NCBI RefSeq assembly: GCF_001425085.1
Contig: NZ_LMDN01000006.1
Span: forward strand, 1 to 64,000
Reading direction: 5' to 3'
From: Leifsonia sp. Root4
Lineage (GTDB): Bacteria; Actinomycetota; Actinomycetes; Actinomycetales; Microbacteriaceae
Length of the DNA stretch: 64,000 nt
Shown here: positions 46,999-56,663 of the stretch, piece after piece
Numbering within the stretch: the stretch's first letter is position 1
Layout of the letters: each line of letters opens with the position of its first letter
Translations under genes and position numbers: made by a program
Notes under the pieces: model-generated
Databases searched by the model: none
What the model was told of the DNA's origin: nothing
The model's input: only the letters and a program-made list of their open reading frames with translations

Positions 46999-48219
46999 AT
47001 GGACACAGGCAGCATTGCTTGGGCGATCACAGCGACGGCACTCGTGCTGTTGATGACGCCGGGCGTCGCATTCTTCTACGGCGGGCTGGTCAAGGCCAAG
47101 AGCGTCGTCAGCATGATGATGATGAGCTTTGGAGCACTCGGCCTGATCAGCGTGCTCTGGATCCTCTACGGATTCAGCATGAGCGCGGTCAGCTCGCCCG
47201 GCGACTTCGCGGGCAACCCCTTCGCCGACTTCGGCCTCAGCTCGCTCGCAACCGGTGAGTCGGCGAACACCGATCTGCTCGGCGCGACATTCGGTGCGAC
47301 GTTCGCCATCATCACCGTCGCGCTGATCTCCGGTGCCATCGCTGACCGGGCGAAGTTCGGTTCGTGGATGATCTTCGCCGGCATCTGGGCGACGCTCGTC
47401 TACTTCCCGGTCGCGGCCTGGGTCTGGGGTGGTGGCTGGATCATGGAGCTCGGCACCACGCTCGGCCTCCCCAACGTGATCGACTACGCCGGTGGAACCG
47501 CCGTGCACATCAACGCCGGTGCGGCAGCGCTCGCTCTCGCCCTGGTCCTCGGCAAGCGTGTCGGCTTCCAGAAGGGCATCACCAAGCCCCACAACGTTCC
47601 GCTGGTGCTCATGGGTGCCGCGATCCTCTGGTTCGGCTGGTTCGGATTCAACGCCGGTGCCGAGTGGCTGAACGGCCTCGCGAACGTCGGCCTCATCGTC
47701 GTCAACACCCTGGGTGCGACCGCGGCCGCGATCCTCGGCTGGATGGTCGTCGAGAAGCTCAAGGACGGCAAGGCCACCTCGGTCGGTGCGGCATCCGGTG
47801 CGGTCGCCGGTCTCGTCGCCATCACCCCGGCCTGCGCCAATCTCGAGCCCGGTTGGGCCCTGGTTCTCGGTGTCGTCGCCGGTGCCGTCTGCGCCCTGGC
47901 CATCGAGCTCAAGTTCAAGCTCGGCTTCGATGACTCGCTCGACGTCGTCGGCATCCACCTCGTCGGTGGAATCATCGGAACCCTGTACCTCGGATTCTTC
48001 GCCATCGACACCGGCCTCTTCACCGGTGGCGACTTCGGACAGCTCACCGTTCAGGTCATCGCGGCCGGCGCCGTTCTCGTCTACTCCTTCGTCATCGCCC
48101 TCGCCCTGGGCTTCGCGATCGAGAAGAGCATCGGCTTCCGTATCAAGAACGAGGATGAAGTTGCCGGCATCGACACCGTCGTGCACGGCGAGGAGGGTTA
48201 CGCGCTCAACAACGCATAG
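46999..48219 (+). CDS. amt: Ammonium transporter
   Basis: 406 aa, 11 transmembrane helices. Both pore twin histidines are present: H170 in YAGGTAVHINAG and H320 in DDSLDVVGIHLVGG, as is the D162 before the first. It conducts NH4+/NH3 into the cell. The ATG at 46999 was used; the frame extends upstream into the regulatory region. No glnK gene follows, in contrast with the usual amtB-glnK pair; instead a degenerate paralogue does. GlnR-like boxes stand about 120 bases upstream. Confidence 0.95.
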   Translation: MDTGSIAWAITATALVLLMTPGVAFFYGGLVKAKSVVSMMMMSFGALGLISVLWILYGFSMSAVSSPGDFAGNPFADFGLSSLATGESANTDLLGATFGATFAIITVALISGAIADRAKFGSWMIFAGIWATLVYFPVAAWVWGGGWIMELGTTLGLPNVIDYAGGTAVHINAGAAALALALVLGKRVGFQKGITKPHNVPLVLMGAAILWFGWFGFNAGAEWLNGLANVGLIVVNTLGATAAAILGWMVVEKLKDGKATSVGAASGAVAGLVAITPACANLEPGWALVLGVVAGAVCALAIELKFKLGFDDSLDVVGIHLVGGIIGTLYLGFFAIDTGLFTGGDFGQLTVQVIAAGAVLVYSFVIALALGFAIEKSIGFRIKNEDEVAGIDTVVHGEEGYALNNA

Positions 48220-48299
48220 CAGTAGCGCAGGCTAACTGCGCGAAGGCGCTGAGCGCGTACTACAGGCGGCGTCGTTTGGAACCGGCGAAGCCGAGCGGT

Positions 48300-48340
48300 G
48301 GGGCAGTGTTGGTGTGAAGGAATTCACACCGCACTGCCCC
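48300..48340 (+). terminator. Strong hairpin after amt
   Basis: GGGGCAGTG and GGTGTG pair with CACACC and CACTGCCCC, interrupted by small bulges, around AAGGAATT; TTCG follows. It probably insulates amt from the paralogue. Confidence 0.6.
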
Positions 48341-48443
48341 TTCGTCTGTGTCGCCCGTCTGTGTCGCCGGCTATGCACGGCGCCCCCGATATGGTTGTCT
48401 GCGGGGGTCGGCTGATACGCGCCCTGCGCTTCGAGAGGACCCC

Positions 48444-49496
48444 GTGAACTACGACGATGCCGGTTTCGTCCTCGCCTTCTCGGCGCTGATCCCGGTGCTC
48501 GGGCTCGGCCTCGGGCTGCTGGCCGGGTTGCGCAGGCCTCAGTTCCCCGTCGTCGTCATCGCCAGCGCCGCACTCCTCCTACTGTGGCTGTTCTTCGGTG
48601 CGCGCGCGGTGCTCGGTGCCGACGCCTCCTTGTCACTGAGCGTCTACTACGGGTTGCTCTTCTCGCTCACCGCCGTGCAATTGAGTCCGATCCTGCCGCG
48701 CGAGCCGCGTGCGCGCACACTCGGGTGGGTCGCTTTCGTCCTCGTGTGGGCGCTCGTGGCGCAGCTGGCCATTTCGGCGTGGACGCTCAATCTGGTCGAC
48801 GGCTGGCTCGTGGCCTCGCTCGGCCTGCTCGACTTCGGTGGCAGCAGCATGCTCTTCATTTCCACTGCCGCGGCCGGGCTGGCCTGTCTGCTCGTGCAAC
48901 GCAGTCGCGGGCCGATCATCGCCGTTGCTACACCGCGTCGTGCCGTCGCCACCATCATCCCGCTCTGGGTGGGCTTCTTCGCGCTGACGGTCGGATCAGA
49001 GGCCGTGCCTGACCAGATCGCGGTGGATGCCGCGGTGAACACCCTGCTCGCACCGCTCGGCGGCGTCGTCGCCTGGGTCGTCGTCGAGCACATCCGTCAC
49101 CACCGTGTGAGCATCGGCGGCGCCGTGCGCGGCATCTTCGCCGGGCTCGTCGCGGTGACGCCGGCCGCCGATGTGCTCTCTCCGTTCTGGGCCTGCATGC
49201 TCGGGCTCGCCGCCGGGGCGGTGGCGGCAGCACTCGCCGGTCCCCGCGGCTCCGTGCTCGGCCTGCTGCTCACCCAGCTCAGCGCTGCCGCGCTCGGCTG
49301 CGTCTTCATCGGCATCCTCGGCGACGGCGTCGGCGGCCTCATCACGGGCAGTTGGGCGCAGCTGGGCACCCAGCTGTTCTCGATCGCGGTGGTCGCCGGG
49401 TTCGCCTTCCTCGTCGCGGGCCTGGTCGCCCTCGCCGTCGGGCGAGTGATGGTGAGCGCCGGGTGGTCGCGTGAGCGCCCGGAGCCCGTGGGATAG
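48444..49496 (+). CDS. Degenerate Amt-fold membrane protein lacking the pore histidines
   Basis: 350 aa with about ten helices, starting at GTG 48444 (GAGAGG about eight bases upstream). Alignment by eye with the adjacent ammonium transporter is clear: DFGGSSMLFISTAAAGLACLL corresponds to DYAGGTAVHINAGAAALAL, and VRGIFAGLVAVTPAADVLSPFWA to ASGAVAGLVAITPACANLEPGWA. Yet the twin histidines are F138 and L275, and the ~60-residue N-terminal part is divergent. Ammonium conduction by the usual mechanism is unlikely. A sensor or regulatory role is inference. Confidence 0.75.
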   Translation: MNYDDAGFVLAFSALIPVLGLGLGLLAGLRRPQFPVVVIASAALLLLWLFFGARAVLGADASLSLSVYYGLLFSLTAVQLSPILPREPRARTLGWVAFVLVWALVAQLAISAWTLNLVDGWLVASLGLLDFGGSSMLFISTAAAGLACLLVQRSRGPIIAVATPRRAVATIIPLWVGFFALTVGSEAVPDQIAVDAAVNTLLAPLGGVVAWVVVEHIRHHRVSIGGAVRGIFAGLVAVTPAADVLSPFWACMLGLAAGAVAAALAGPRGSVLGLLLTQLSAAALGCVFIGILGDGVGGLITGSWAQLGTQLFSIAVVAGFAFLVAGLVALAVGRVMVSAGWSRERPEPVG

Positions 49497-49524
49497 CCCA
49501 CGCCCCTGACACCGCCAAACACTC

Positions 49525-49915
49525 CGCTGGGTGAGCCTGTCGAAACCCACCCGCCGGACACGCTTCGAGCCCCAAGCTGGCTTGAGGGAGCGCCAGCGAC
49601 CGAAGCCCTGACACCACCCAACACTCCGCCCGCTCCCACGCTGGCTTGAGGGAGCGCCAGCGACCGAAGCCCTGACACCCCCCGAACACTCCGCTGGTTG
49701 AGCCTGTCGAAACCCTGATACCGCCGGACTCGCCTCTCTCCGACGCTGGCTTGAGGGAGCACCAGCGTCCGATGCCCTGACACGCCCGAACTCCCCGCCC
49801 CTGCCCACGCTGCCTTGAGGGAGCGCCAGCGACCGAAGCCCTGACACCACCCCACACTCCGCTGGTTGAGCCTGTCGAAACCCCGAACACCCCGTTGGTT
49901 GAGCCTGTCGAAACC
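49525..49915. repeat. Composite repeat array of families A and B
   Basis: Order A-B-B-A-B-B-A-A: A at 49525-49547, 49691-49714, 49859-49882 and 49892-49915; B at 49575-49615, 49639-49679, 49743-49783 and 49807-49848. The A-to-A period is 166-168 bases, so an ABB unit has been duplicated. Each B carries CGCTGGC...GCCAGCG, a 7-bp stem with a 10-base loop, followed by CGAAGCCCTGACAC. The 522-base gap 49497-50018 holds nothing else recognised. Confidence 0.8.
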
Positions 49916-50018
49916 ACTTGATCACGGTTGGGTCACGGTCCACTCCTTCTGTGGATAACCCCTGATACCGACCCCGTTTGCAGCAGTCCGTGTCGGTGGT
50001 CGGTGAGACGCTTCATGC

Positions 50019-51440
50019 ATGAGCGAAGCAGTGGTGCAGCTTCCCGGATCGGCCACCGACCCGGTCATCACCCAGTGCCTCACCGGGCTGGCTTCGGGCG
50101 TCGCCCAAGCCGGAGCCGTCCAAGCGGAGCAGTACCGCGTCATCGAAACCGCCCGCTCCCACGCCGTCGCCACCGCCGACCCCATGGGCCGGACCCGCCG
50201 CATCGAGGAAGAGTTCGCCCTCCGCAGCATCACGGCCGAGCTCGCCCTCGTCCTCCGCGTCCACGAGCGCACCATGACCGGGCTGATCTACGAGGCCAAG
50301 CAACTCGGCACCGTCTTCACCAAGTCGCTCACCGCTCTCGCGGCCGGCACGGTCGGGCAACGCCACGTCCGCGAGATCCTCGCCCAAGCCATCTCCCTGC
50401 CGCCGGAGCTCCACGCCCGCTTCGAAGCCGAAGCACTGCTGAACGCGGCGACACAGACCCCGACGGCGTTCCGCCGCACGGCGGCCCGGCTCCGAGAACG
50501 CCTCCACCCGGACTCTCTCACCCTGCGGGCGGCGCAGGGCCGCACCGAGCGGCGGCTCTGGTTCGAACCCGCCGCGGACGGCATGGCGTGGCTGCACCTG
50601 CACCTGGAGGCGGAGAAGGCCATCGCGATCGCGGAACGGATCAGCCACCTCGCCGACCACGCCCAAGCCGAGGCGCTCGACACGGCTCACCTCGCCGACA
50701 CGGAGGCGGCGCTCAGCCCGGGAACGCACGCCCAGTTGGAGGCGGACATCGCCGCCGAACTGCTGCTGCTCCCGCCGACACCGCCCTCCAGCAGCGCGGA
50801 GGGCACACAGCGGTCGCGGATGCCGGGGCTGGCGTTCTCTCGCCCCGAGGTCTTCGTGGCCGTGCCGAAGCTGACGATCCCGTACGCGACCCTGATCGGC
50901 CAATCAGATGAGCCGAGCGAGCTGCACGGCTACGGACCGATCGACGCCGACACCGCCCGCCGCCTCGCCGCCGCCGCCCCCACTTTGCACCGGATCCTCG
51001 TCGACCCGGTCGACAACACCCCACTCCAGCTGGACCCGACCAAGTACACGATGACGAAGGCGCTGCGCCGGTGGATCCTCTATCGGGACCAAATCTGCCG
51101 CTTCCCTGGCTGCAGCCGCACAGCCGAGCGGTGCGAGATCGACCACACCCACCCCTTCGAGCACGACGGGCTCACCGAGGAGTGCAATCTCGCGGTGCTC
51201 TGCAAGAAGCACCACCGGCTCAAGCACAACTCCTGCTGGCGCGTGATGCAACTCGGCCACGGTGTGCTCCGCTGGACCAGCCCGGCCGGCCGCACCTACG
51301 ACACCCACCCGGCCCCGCCCGGCAGCCGACGACCCCCGCCGGGTTCACCGGACGAGCCGCCGCCCCCGCCGGTTGAGCCACTCCCGCTGGTTGAGCCTGT
51401 CGAAACCCGGATGCGATACCCGGACACCCCGCCGTTCTGA
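50019..51440 (+). CDS. DUF222 HNH endonuclease-domain protein
   Basis: 473 aa. A helical DUF222 region (about 20-310) precedes a C-terminal HNH domain: CRFPGCSRTAERCEIDHTHPF, NLAVLCKKHHRLKH, with zinc-binding CxxC and the DH/H catalytic residues. Such proteins are numerous in actinobacteria, including mycobacterial 13E12-type elements, and may be selfish or defence-related; no biochemical role is established. The C-terminal Pro-rich tail encodes VEPLPLVEPVETR from a copy of repeat A inside the gene. Confidence 0.88.
   Translation: MSEAVVQLPGSATDPVITQCLTGLASGVAQAGAVQAEQYRVIETARSHAVATADPMGRTRRIEEEFALRSITAELALVLRVHERTMTGLIYEAKQLGTVFTKSLTALAAGTVGQRHVREILAQAISLPPELHARFEAEALLNAATQTPTAFRRTAARLRERLHPDSLTLRAAQGRTERRLWFEPAADGMAWLHLHLEAEKAIAIAERISHLADHAQAEALDTAHLADTEAALSPGTHAQLEADIAAELLLLPPTPPSSSAEGTQRSRMPGLAFSRPEVFVAVPKLTIPYATLIGQSDEPSELHGYGPIDADTARRLAAAAPTLHRILVDPVDNTPLQLDPTKYTMTKALRRWILYRDQICRFPGCSRTAERCEIDHTHPFEHDGLTEECNLAVLCKKHHRLKHNSCWRVMQLGHGVLRWTSPAGRTYDTHPAPPGSRRPPPGSPDEPPPPPVEPLPLVEPVETRMRYPDTPPF
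51371..51407. repeat. Repeat A inside the HNH gene
   Basis: GGTTGAGCCACTCCCGC (truncated unit) followed by GGTTGAGCCTGTCGAAACC. The same truncated-plus-full arrangement is seen at 19251-19292. It encodes VEPLPLVEPVET near the C-terminus of the DUF222-HNH protein. Confidence 0.85.
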
Positions 51441-51500
51441 TTGTGTTCTCGCAGCTGATCCAGCTCACGCCGAGTTCTGGCCGCCGTCGGAGCGCGCGAC

Positions 51501-51512
51501 TACCCTGAACGC
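51501..51512 (+). promoter_or_regulatory. Leaderless-type -10 element for the SRAP gene
   Basis: TACCCT, six bases, then ATG at 51513. Confidence 0.5.
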
Positions 51513-53217
<1,705 letters not shown>

Positions 53218-53295
53218 CGATCTGCCGATCCGCCGGTCGGGCGCGCGGGCGCGTCCGACCGGCGCGCCGCACCGCAATCCGGAGCCAAGCTGGGC

Positions 53296-53778
53296 ATGAC
53301 CGCCATGATGTGCACTATGAACCCACCTGCGCGGAGGCCGGACCGCACCCTGCTCGTCATCCTGATCGCGATCGCCGCACTCGTCATCATCGCCGTGGTC
53401 GTCGTGTTCACGCGTGGCGCTCCGACGGCACTCGACCCCGATACGCCTGAGGGCGTCGTTCAGGGCTACTCGGCTGCGGTGATCGACGGCGACACTGAGG
53501 CAGCCCTCAACTACCTCGCGCCGGAGGTGCGCGAACAGTGCGACGGCTTCGACAGCGTGTACACCGAGAATCTGCGCGTGGCGCTGGTCGACAGCACCGA
53601 TCGCGGTGAATCGGCCACCGTGACGGTGTCGTTCGTCACCAGCTATGAGGGCGGATTGTTCGGCTCATCGTCGTCCGAGAGCACCGAGTCGTTCTCGCTC
53701 GTGAAGAGCGACGATGCATGGGTGATCACCGCGGTGCCATGGCCGCTCGCGATCTGCGCAGCATCGGCGGTCTACTGA
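53296..53778 (+). CDS. Membrane-anchored extracytoplasmic protein of unknown function
   Basis: 160 aa. One transmembrane helix (about residues 18-40, TLLVILIAIAALVIIAVVVVF) is followed by an NTF2-like segment (GVVQGYSAAVIDGDTEAALNYLAPEVR, then VTVSFVTSYEGG and DAWVITAVPWPLAIC). The N-terminal methionines at 53296, 53305, 53308 and 53317 are all possible starts; GGAG at 53281 favours the first. The next gene overlaps its stop by one base, so the two are coupled and may act together. Confidence 0.75.
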   Translation: MTAMMCTMNPPARRPDRTLLVILIAIAALVIIAVVVVFTRGAPTALDPDTPEGVVQGYSAAVIDGDTEAALNYLAPEVREQCDGFDSVYTENLRVALVDSTDRGESATVTVSFVTSYEGGLFGSSSSESTESFSLVKSDDAWVITAVPWPLAICAASAVY

Positions 53779-55412
53779 TGGCTGACACGACTGGCTCGGC
53801 ACAGCACACGGTTCGCCGCGTGATCGCGTATGTGCTGCTCTTCGTGCTCGTCACGGTCGCCGGCATGGGCATCTCCGGCGTGCTCGGGCGCGTCCTCGAC
53901 TCCGGCTCAGAGATCGTCCGCGGCGGAAGCTCCGATCTCGCGCAGTCGCTCGCCTTCACGGTGATCGGTGCGCCCCTCGCCGCCCTGCTGTGGTGGTGGC
54001 TCTGGCGCCGGCTCGACGAGGGGACGGAGCGCGCCGCGCTGTCGTGGGGGCTCTACCTCAGCGGCATGTACGTCGTGTCGCTCATTGTCTTCAGCGTGGC
54101 GACGGTGGATGCCGCGAACTCGGTGATCCGCGGTGCATGGGACCCCGCCCGGTTCGCGACCGCCCTGGTCTGGTTCGGGATCTGGCTTGCCCATCTCGCG
54201 ATGTCGCGGCACGACAGGCGACCGCTGCGTCTGGCCACCGTCCCCGTGGTTCTCGGCGGCGTGTACGGCCTCATAGCGGCAAGCAGCGGTGCCGTGAGCG
54301 CGCTCGGTGCGCTGCTGAACAGCGCGATCCGCGGCGCGAGCGCCCTGGTGCTGGTCGGGGAGAGCGTGTTCTCCCCGATGACCACGGGGGTGCTCTGGTT
54401 CATCGTCGGCGGTGCGGTGTGGTGGTTGCACTGGGTGCGCGGCGGCGCGTCGCGGGTGACTGGCGGGCTCGCCTCCGTCGCCCTGATCTGGGTGGGAGTG
54501 CTCGGGGCCAGCCTCCTGTCACTCAGCGGGATCTGGATGAGCGTGTTCGTTGCCCTCCGTCTCGCCTTCGACCGCCTCGAGCCGATCGCCGTTATCACCG
54601 AGCCGCTCGGCGACGCGGTCGCGGCCGCGCTCATCGGTGCCGTCGTGTGGCGCTACCACTGGCTGGTCACGCGGGAACGCACCGGCGGCGTGCAGCGGGC
54701 GAGCAGCGTCGTTGTGGCCGGGGTCGGCATGGCCGCAACGGCGTCCGGGATCGGCGTCATCATCAACGCCCTGCTCGCGACGCTCAGCACCTCGATCGCG
54801 GGTTCGGACCCGCGTACCCTGTTACTCGGCGGTCTGAGCGCGTTCCTCGTCGGCGGTGTGGTCTGGTGGTTCGCCTGGAAGCCGGCAGACCCGGTCTCCG
54901 ATGCGGACCGGCGCGACACCTCGCGCCGCGTCTACCTGGTGGCCGTGTTCGGCGTCAGCGCCATCGTCGCCCTGATCGCGCTCCTGATCGTCGGCTACGG
55001 GGTGTTCGTGTTCGCACTCGACTCCACGACGGGCACGAGCCTGATCGAGCAGGTGCGCGCCCCGCTCGGGCTGCTGATCGCGACGGCGGCGGTGTTCGGC
55101 TACCACTTCAGCGTCTGGCGGCGTGATCGAGCAGCGGTCGCCCTCACAACCCCCGTCCGTGAGCGCACGATCGGCGAGGTGATCCTGGTGACCGATGCCG
55201 CATCGACGGGGCAGCGGCAGCTGATCGAGCAGCTCACCGGAGCCAGCGTCACCACCTGGGTGCGCGCCGCTGCGCCGGGGGAGTCGCCCGCGGAGGTGCC
55301 GAACCACGCCGATGAGCGCCTCAGCGAGGCGCTGAACGGCGTCACTGCAGCACGGCTGCTCGTCATCACCGGAGCGGACGGAGCGGTGCAGCTCGTGCCA
55401 CTGGCCGAGTGA
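53778..55412 (+). CDS. DUF5671-type polytopic membrane protein
   Basis: 544 aa with about 14 hydrophobic segments arranged in repeated blocks: four-helix units with WWWLWRR-, WWLHWVRGG-, WRYHWLVTRE- and WWFAWKPAD-type ends, the signature of DUF5671 repeats. The last ~110 residues are soluble (GEVILVTDAASTGQRQLIEQLTG, then LLVITGADGAVQLVPLAE), probably cytoplasmic. It is coupled to the secreted-type protein upstream. The function is unknown. Confidence 0.82.
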   Translation: MADTTGSAQHTVRRVIAYVLLFVLVTVAGMGISGVLGRVLDSGSEIVRGGSSDLAQSLAFTVIGAPLAALLWWWLWRRLDEGTERAALSWGLYLSGMYVVSLIVFSVATVDAANSVIRGAWDPARFATALVWFGIWLAHLAMSRHDRRPLRLATVPVVLGGVYGLIAASSGAVSALGALLNSAIRGASALVLVGESVFSPMTTGVLWFIVGGAVWWLHWVRGGASRVTGGLASVALIWVGVLGASLLSLSGIWMSVFVALRLAFDRLEPIAVITEPLGDAVAAALIGAVVWRYHWLVTRERTGGVQRASSVVVAGVGMAATASGIGVIINALLATLSTSIAGSDPRTLLLGGLSAFLVGGVVWWFAWKPADPVSDADRRDTSRRVYLVAVFGVSAIVALIALLIVGYGVFVFALDSTTGTSLIEQVRAPLGLLIATAAVFGYHFSVWRRDRAAVALTTPVRERTIGEVILVTDAASTGQRQLIEQLTGASVTTWVRAAAPGESPAEVPNHADERLSEALNGVTAARLLVITGADGAVQLVPLAE

Positions 55413-55503
55413 CGTCGAGCGATAGGTGTGGTGGGCAGGACGTGTGGTGGGCAGGCCACGCCATTCGACCCTGTCAGAGTGGCGTCGTAGGCTCGTCCCC
55501 AGC

Positions 55504-55701
55504 ATGGTCACCGTCATCCCCGTTCATGAGCGCCTCTGGAAGGTCACGCGGGGTGGCGAGCTCGCCGGGTACGTTGACGCGATCGACGCCCGTGACGGCA
55601 TCCGATACCGTGCACGCCGCCTCAACGTCCGGCACCGGCGCTGGGTTGCGCTCGGCGAATACTGGGAGCTGCAGACCGCAATCGACGCGCTGGGCGGCTA
55701 G
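55504..55701 (+). CDS. 65-aa conserved small protein
   Basis: A short soluble protein, MVTVIPVHERLWKVTRGGEL, then YVDAIDARDGIRYRARRLNVRHRRWVALGEYW. The pattern of a compact beta-sheet with basic and aromatic residues suggests nucleic acid or protein binding; I know of no defined function. TAGGCT stands nine bases before the ATG, close to the leaderless pattern. The stop is followed by a strong terminator. Confidence 0.65.
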   Translation: MVTVIPVHERLWKVTRGGELAGYVDAIDARDGIRYRARRLNVRHRRWVALGEYWELQTAIDALGG

Positions 55702-55726
55702 GCCGGCGCGCGCTGCGGGGGAAACA

Positions 55727-55755
55727 GAAAACCCCCGGCTGAGCCGGGGGTTTTG
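55727..55755. terminator. Bidirectional terminator
   Basis: CCCCCGGC-tga-GCCGGGGG (55732-55750) flanked by AAAA and TTTT on either side, serving the small protein gene and, on the minus strand, tRNA-Val. Confidence 0.85.
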
Positions 55756-55759
55756 TCTG

Positions 55760-55832
55760 TGGGCGATACCGGACTCGAACCGATGACCTCTTCCGTGTGA
55801 AGGAAGCGCGCTACCAACTGCGCCAATCGCCC
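55760..55832 (-). tRNA. tRNA-Val (anticodon CAC)
   Basis: 73 bases; acceptor GGGCGAT/ATCGCCC, anticodon stem CTTCC/GGAAG around TTCACAC giving CAC, and T-arm TCGGTTCGAGTCCGG. CCA is not encoded. It is transcribed away from the four plus-strand tRNAs. Confidence 0.95.
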
Positions 55833-56037
55833 AGTGCTTTCACCTGTGTGGTGATCGCGATTACCGATACTAGCCGACCCAGATGTCGCAATGCACATCG
55901 ACGATCGGTCACGGCGTTTCGGGGCGGATCTCGGCCGATCCGGAGGGGGATCGAACACGCCCGGGTTTCGCCGGTTTGGTGATCCAGAGATCCATCGGTT
56001 AGAGTTTTGGACGTCGCAGAAATGCGGCGAAAGAAAT

Positions 56038-56109
56038 GCGGATGTGGCGCAGTGGTAGCGCATCACCTTGCCAAGGTGAGGGTCGCGAGTTCGAATCTCG
56101 TCATCCGCT
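56038..56109 (+). tRNA. tRNA-Gly (anticodon GCC), copy 1
   Basis: 72 bases with acceptor GCGGATG/CATCCGC and anticodon loop TTGCCAA. The anticodon stem is TCACC/GGTGA; the other copy differs there by a compensated pair. CCA is not encoded. Confidence 0.95.
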
Positions 56110-56161
56110 CGAGTGAAACCGAGCAAGCCAGTTTCGGTAACACAGGTGGGGAACCCACAAT

Positions 56162-56232
56162 GGTGGCGTGGCCGAGAGGCGAGGCAGCGGCCTGCAAAGC
56201 CGTCCACACGGGTTCGAATCCCGTCGCCACCT
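56162..56232 (+). tRNA. tRNA-Cys (anticodon GCA)
   Basis: 71 bases; acceptor GGTGGCG/CGCCACC, anticodon stem CGGC/GCCG around CTGCAAA giving GCA, and T-arm ACGGGTTCGAATCCCGT. Confidence 0.93.
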
Positions 56233-56280
56233 CGTAGCACTCCACACTTGCAGTACACCCCCCAGCAGCACCCCAGAAAT

Positions 56281-56352
56281 GGGCGATTGGCGCAGCGGTA
56301 GCGCGCTTCCCTGACACGGAAGAGGTCACTGGTTCGATCCCAGTATCGCCCA
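56281..56352 (+). tRNA. tRNA-Val (anticodon GAC)
   Basis: 72 bases; acceptor GGGCGAT/ATCGCCC and anticodon loop CTGACAC giving GAC. CCA is encoded at 56353-56355. A terminator follows at once. Confidence 0.95.
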
Positions 56353-56360
56353 CCAAGTGA

Positions 56361-56386
56361 AACCCCCGGACCTCCGGGGGTTTTTG
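56361..56386 (+). terminator. Terminator after the tRNA-Gly/Cys/Val cluster
   Basis: ACCCCCGG-acct-CCGGGGGT stem followed by TTTTT. Confidence 0.85.
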
Positions 56387-56426
56387 CTTGAAGCGTAGAG
56401 TCGTATCATCTACACAGCAACACAAT

Positions 56427-56498
56427 GCGGATGTGGCGCAGTGGTAGCGCATAACCTTGCCAAGGTTAGGGTCGCGAGTTCGAATCTCGTCATCCGCT
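56427..56498 (+). tRNA. tRNA-Gly (anticodon GCC), copy 2
   Basis: 72 bases, nearly identical to copy 1 at 56038. The anticodon stem is TAACC/GGTTA, an A-T pair where copy 1 has C-G. It lies after the previous terminator, so it has its own promoter (TATCAT at 56404 is a candidate -10). Confidence 0.95.
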
Positions 56499-56508
56499 CA
56501 GATTCACA

Positions 56509-56542
56509 AGAAAGGCCCGCCAGGGAACTGGCGGGCCTTTCT
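56509..56542 (+). terminator. Terminator after tRNA-Gly copy 2
   Basis: AGAAAGGCCCGCCAG and CTGGCGGGCCTTTCT form a perfect 15-bp stem with a GGAA loop. Confidence 0.85.
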
Positions 56543-56663
56543 GCGTATCCGGCCATTCTGCGCCGGGGGAGTACTGGCGCGACAACGCCGCCGCGCTGGC
56601 AACGCTAAAGTTGATGAAGTCCGCGCATTCGCGGAAATCAATCAATTTTGGGAGTGGATGAAG

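Noticed and set aside
49497-50018. Possible attachment site or genomic island border
   Set aside because: No integrase, tRNA gene or target duplication was seen; the repeats explain the sequence.
50019-51440. DUF222-HNH gene as an intact mobile element or homing endonuclease
   Set aside because: No inverted ends, intron or target duplication could be seen; only the repeat A association is supported.
56457-56663. N-terminal extension of thrS back to 56457
   Set aside because: It would start inside tRNA-Gly and pass through a terminator; the conserved protein begins at about 56664.
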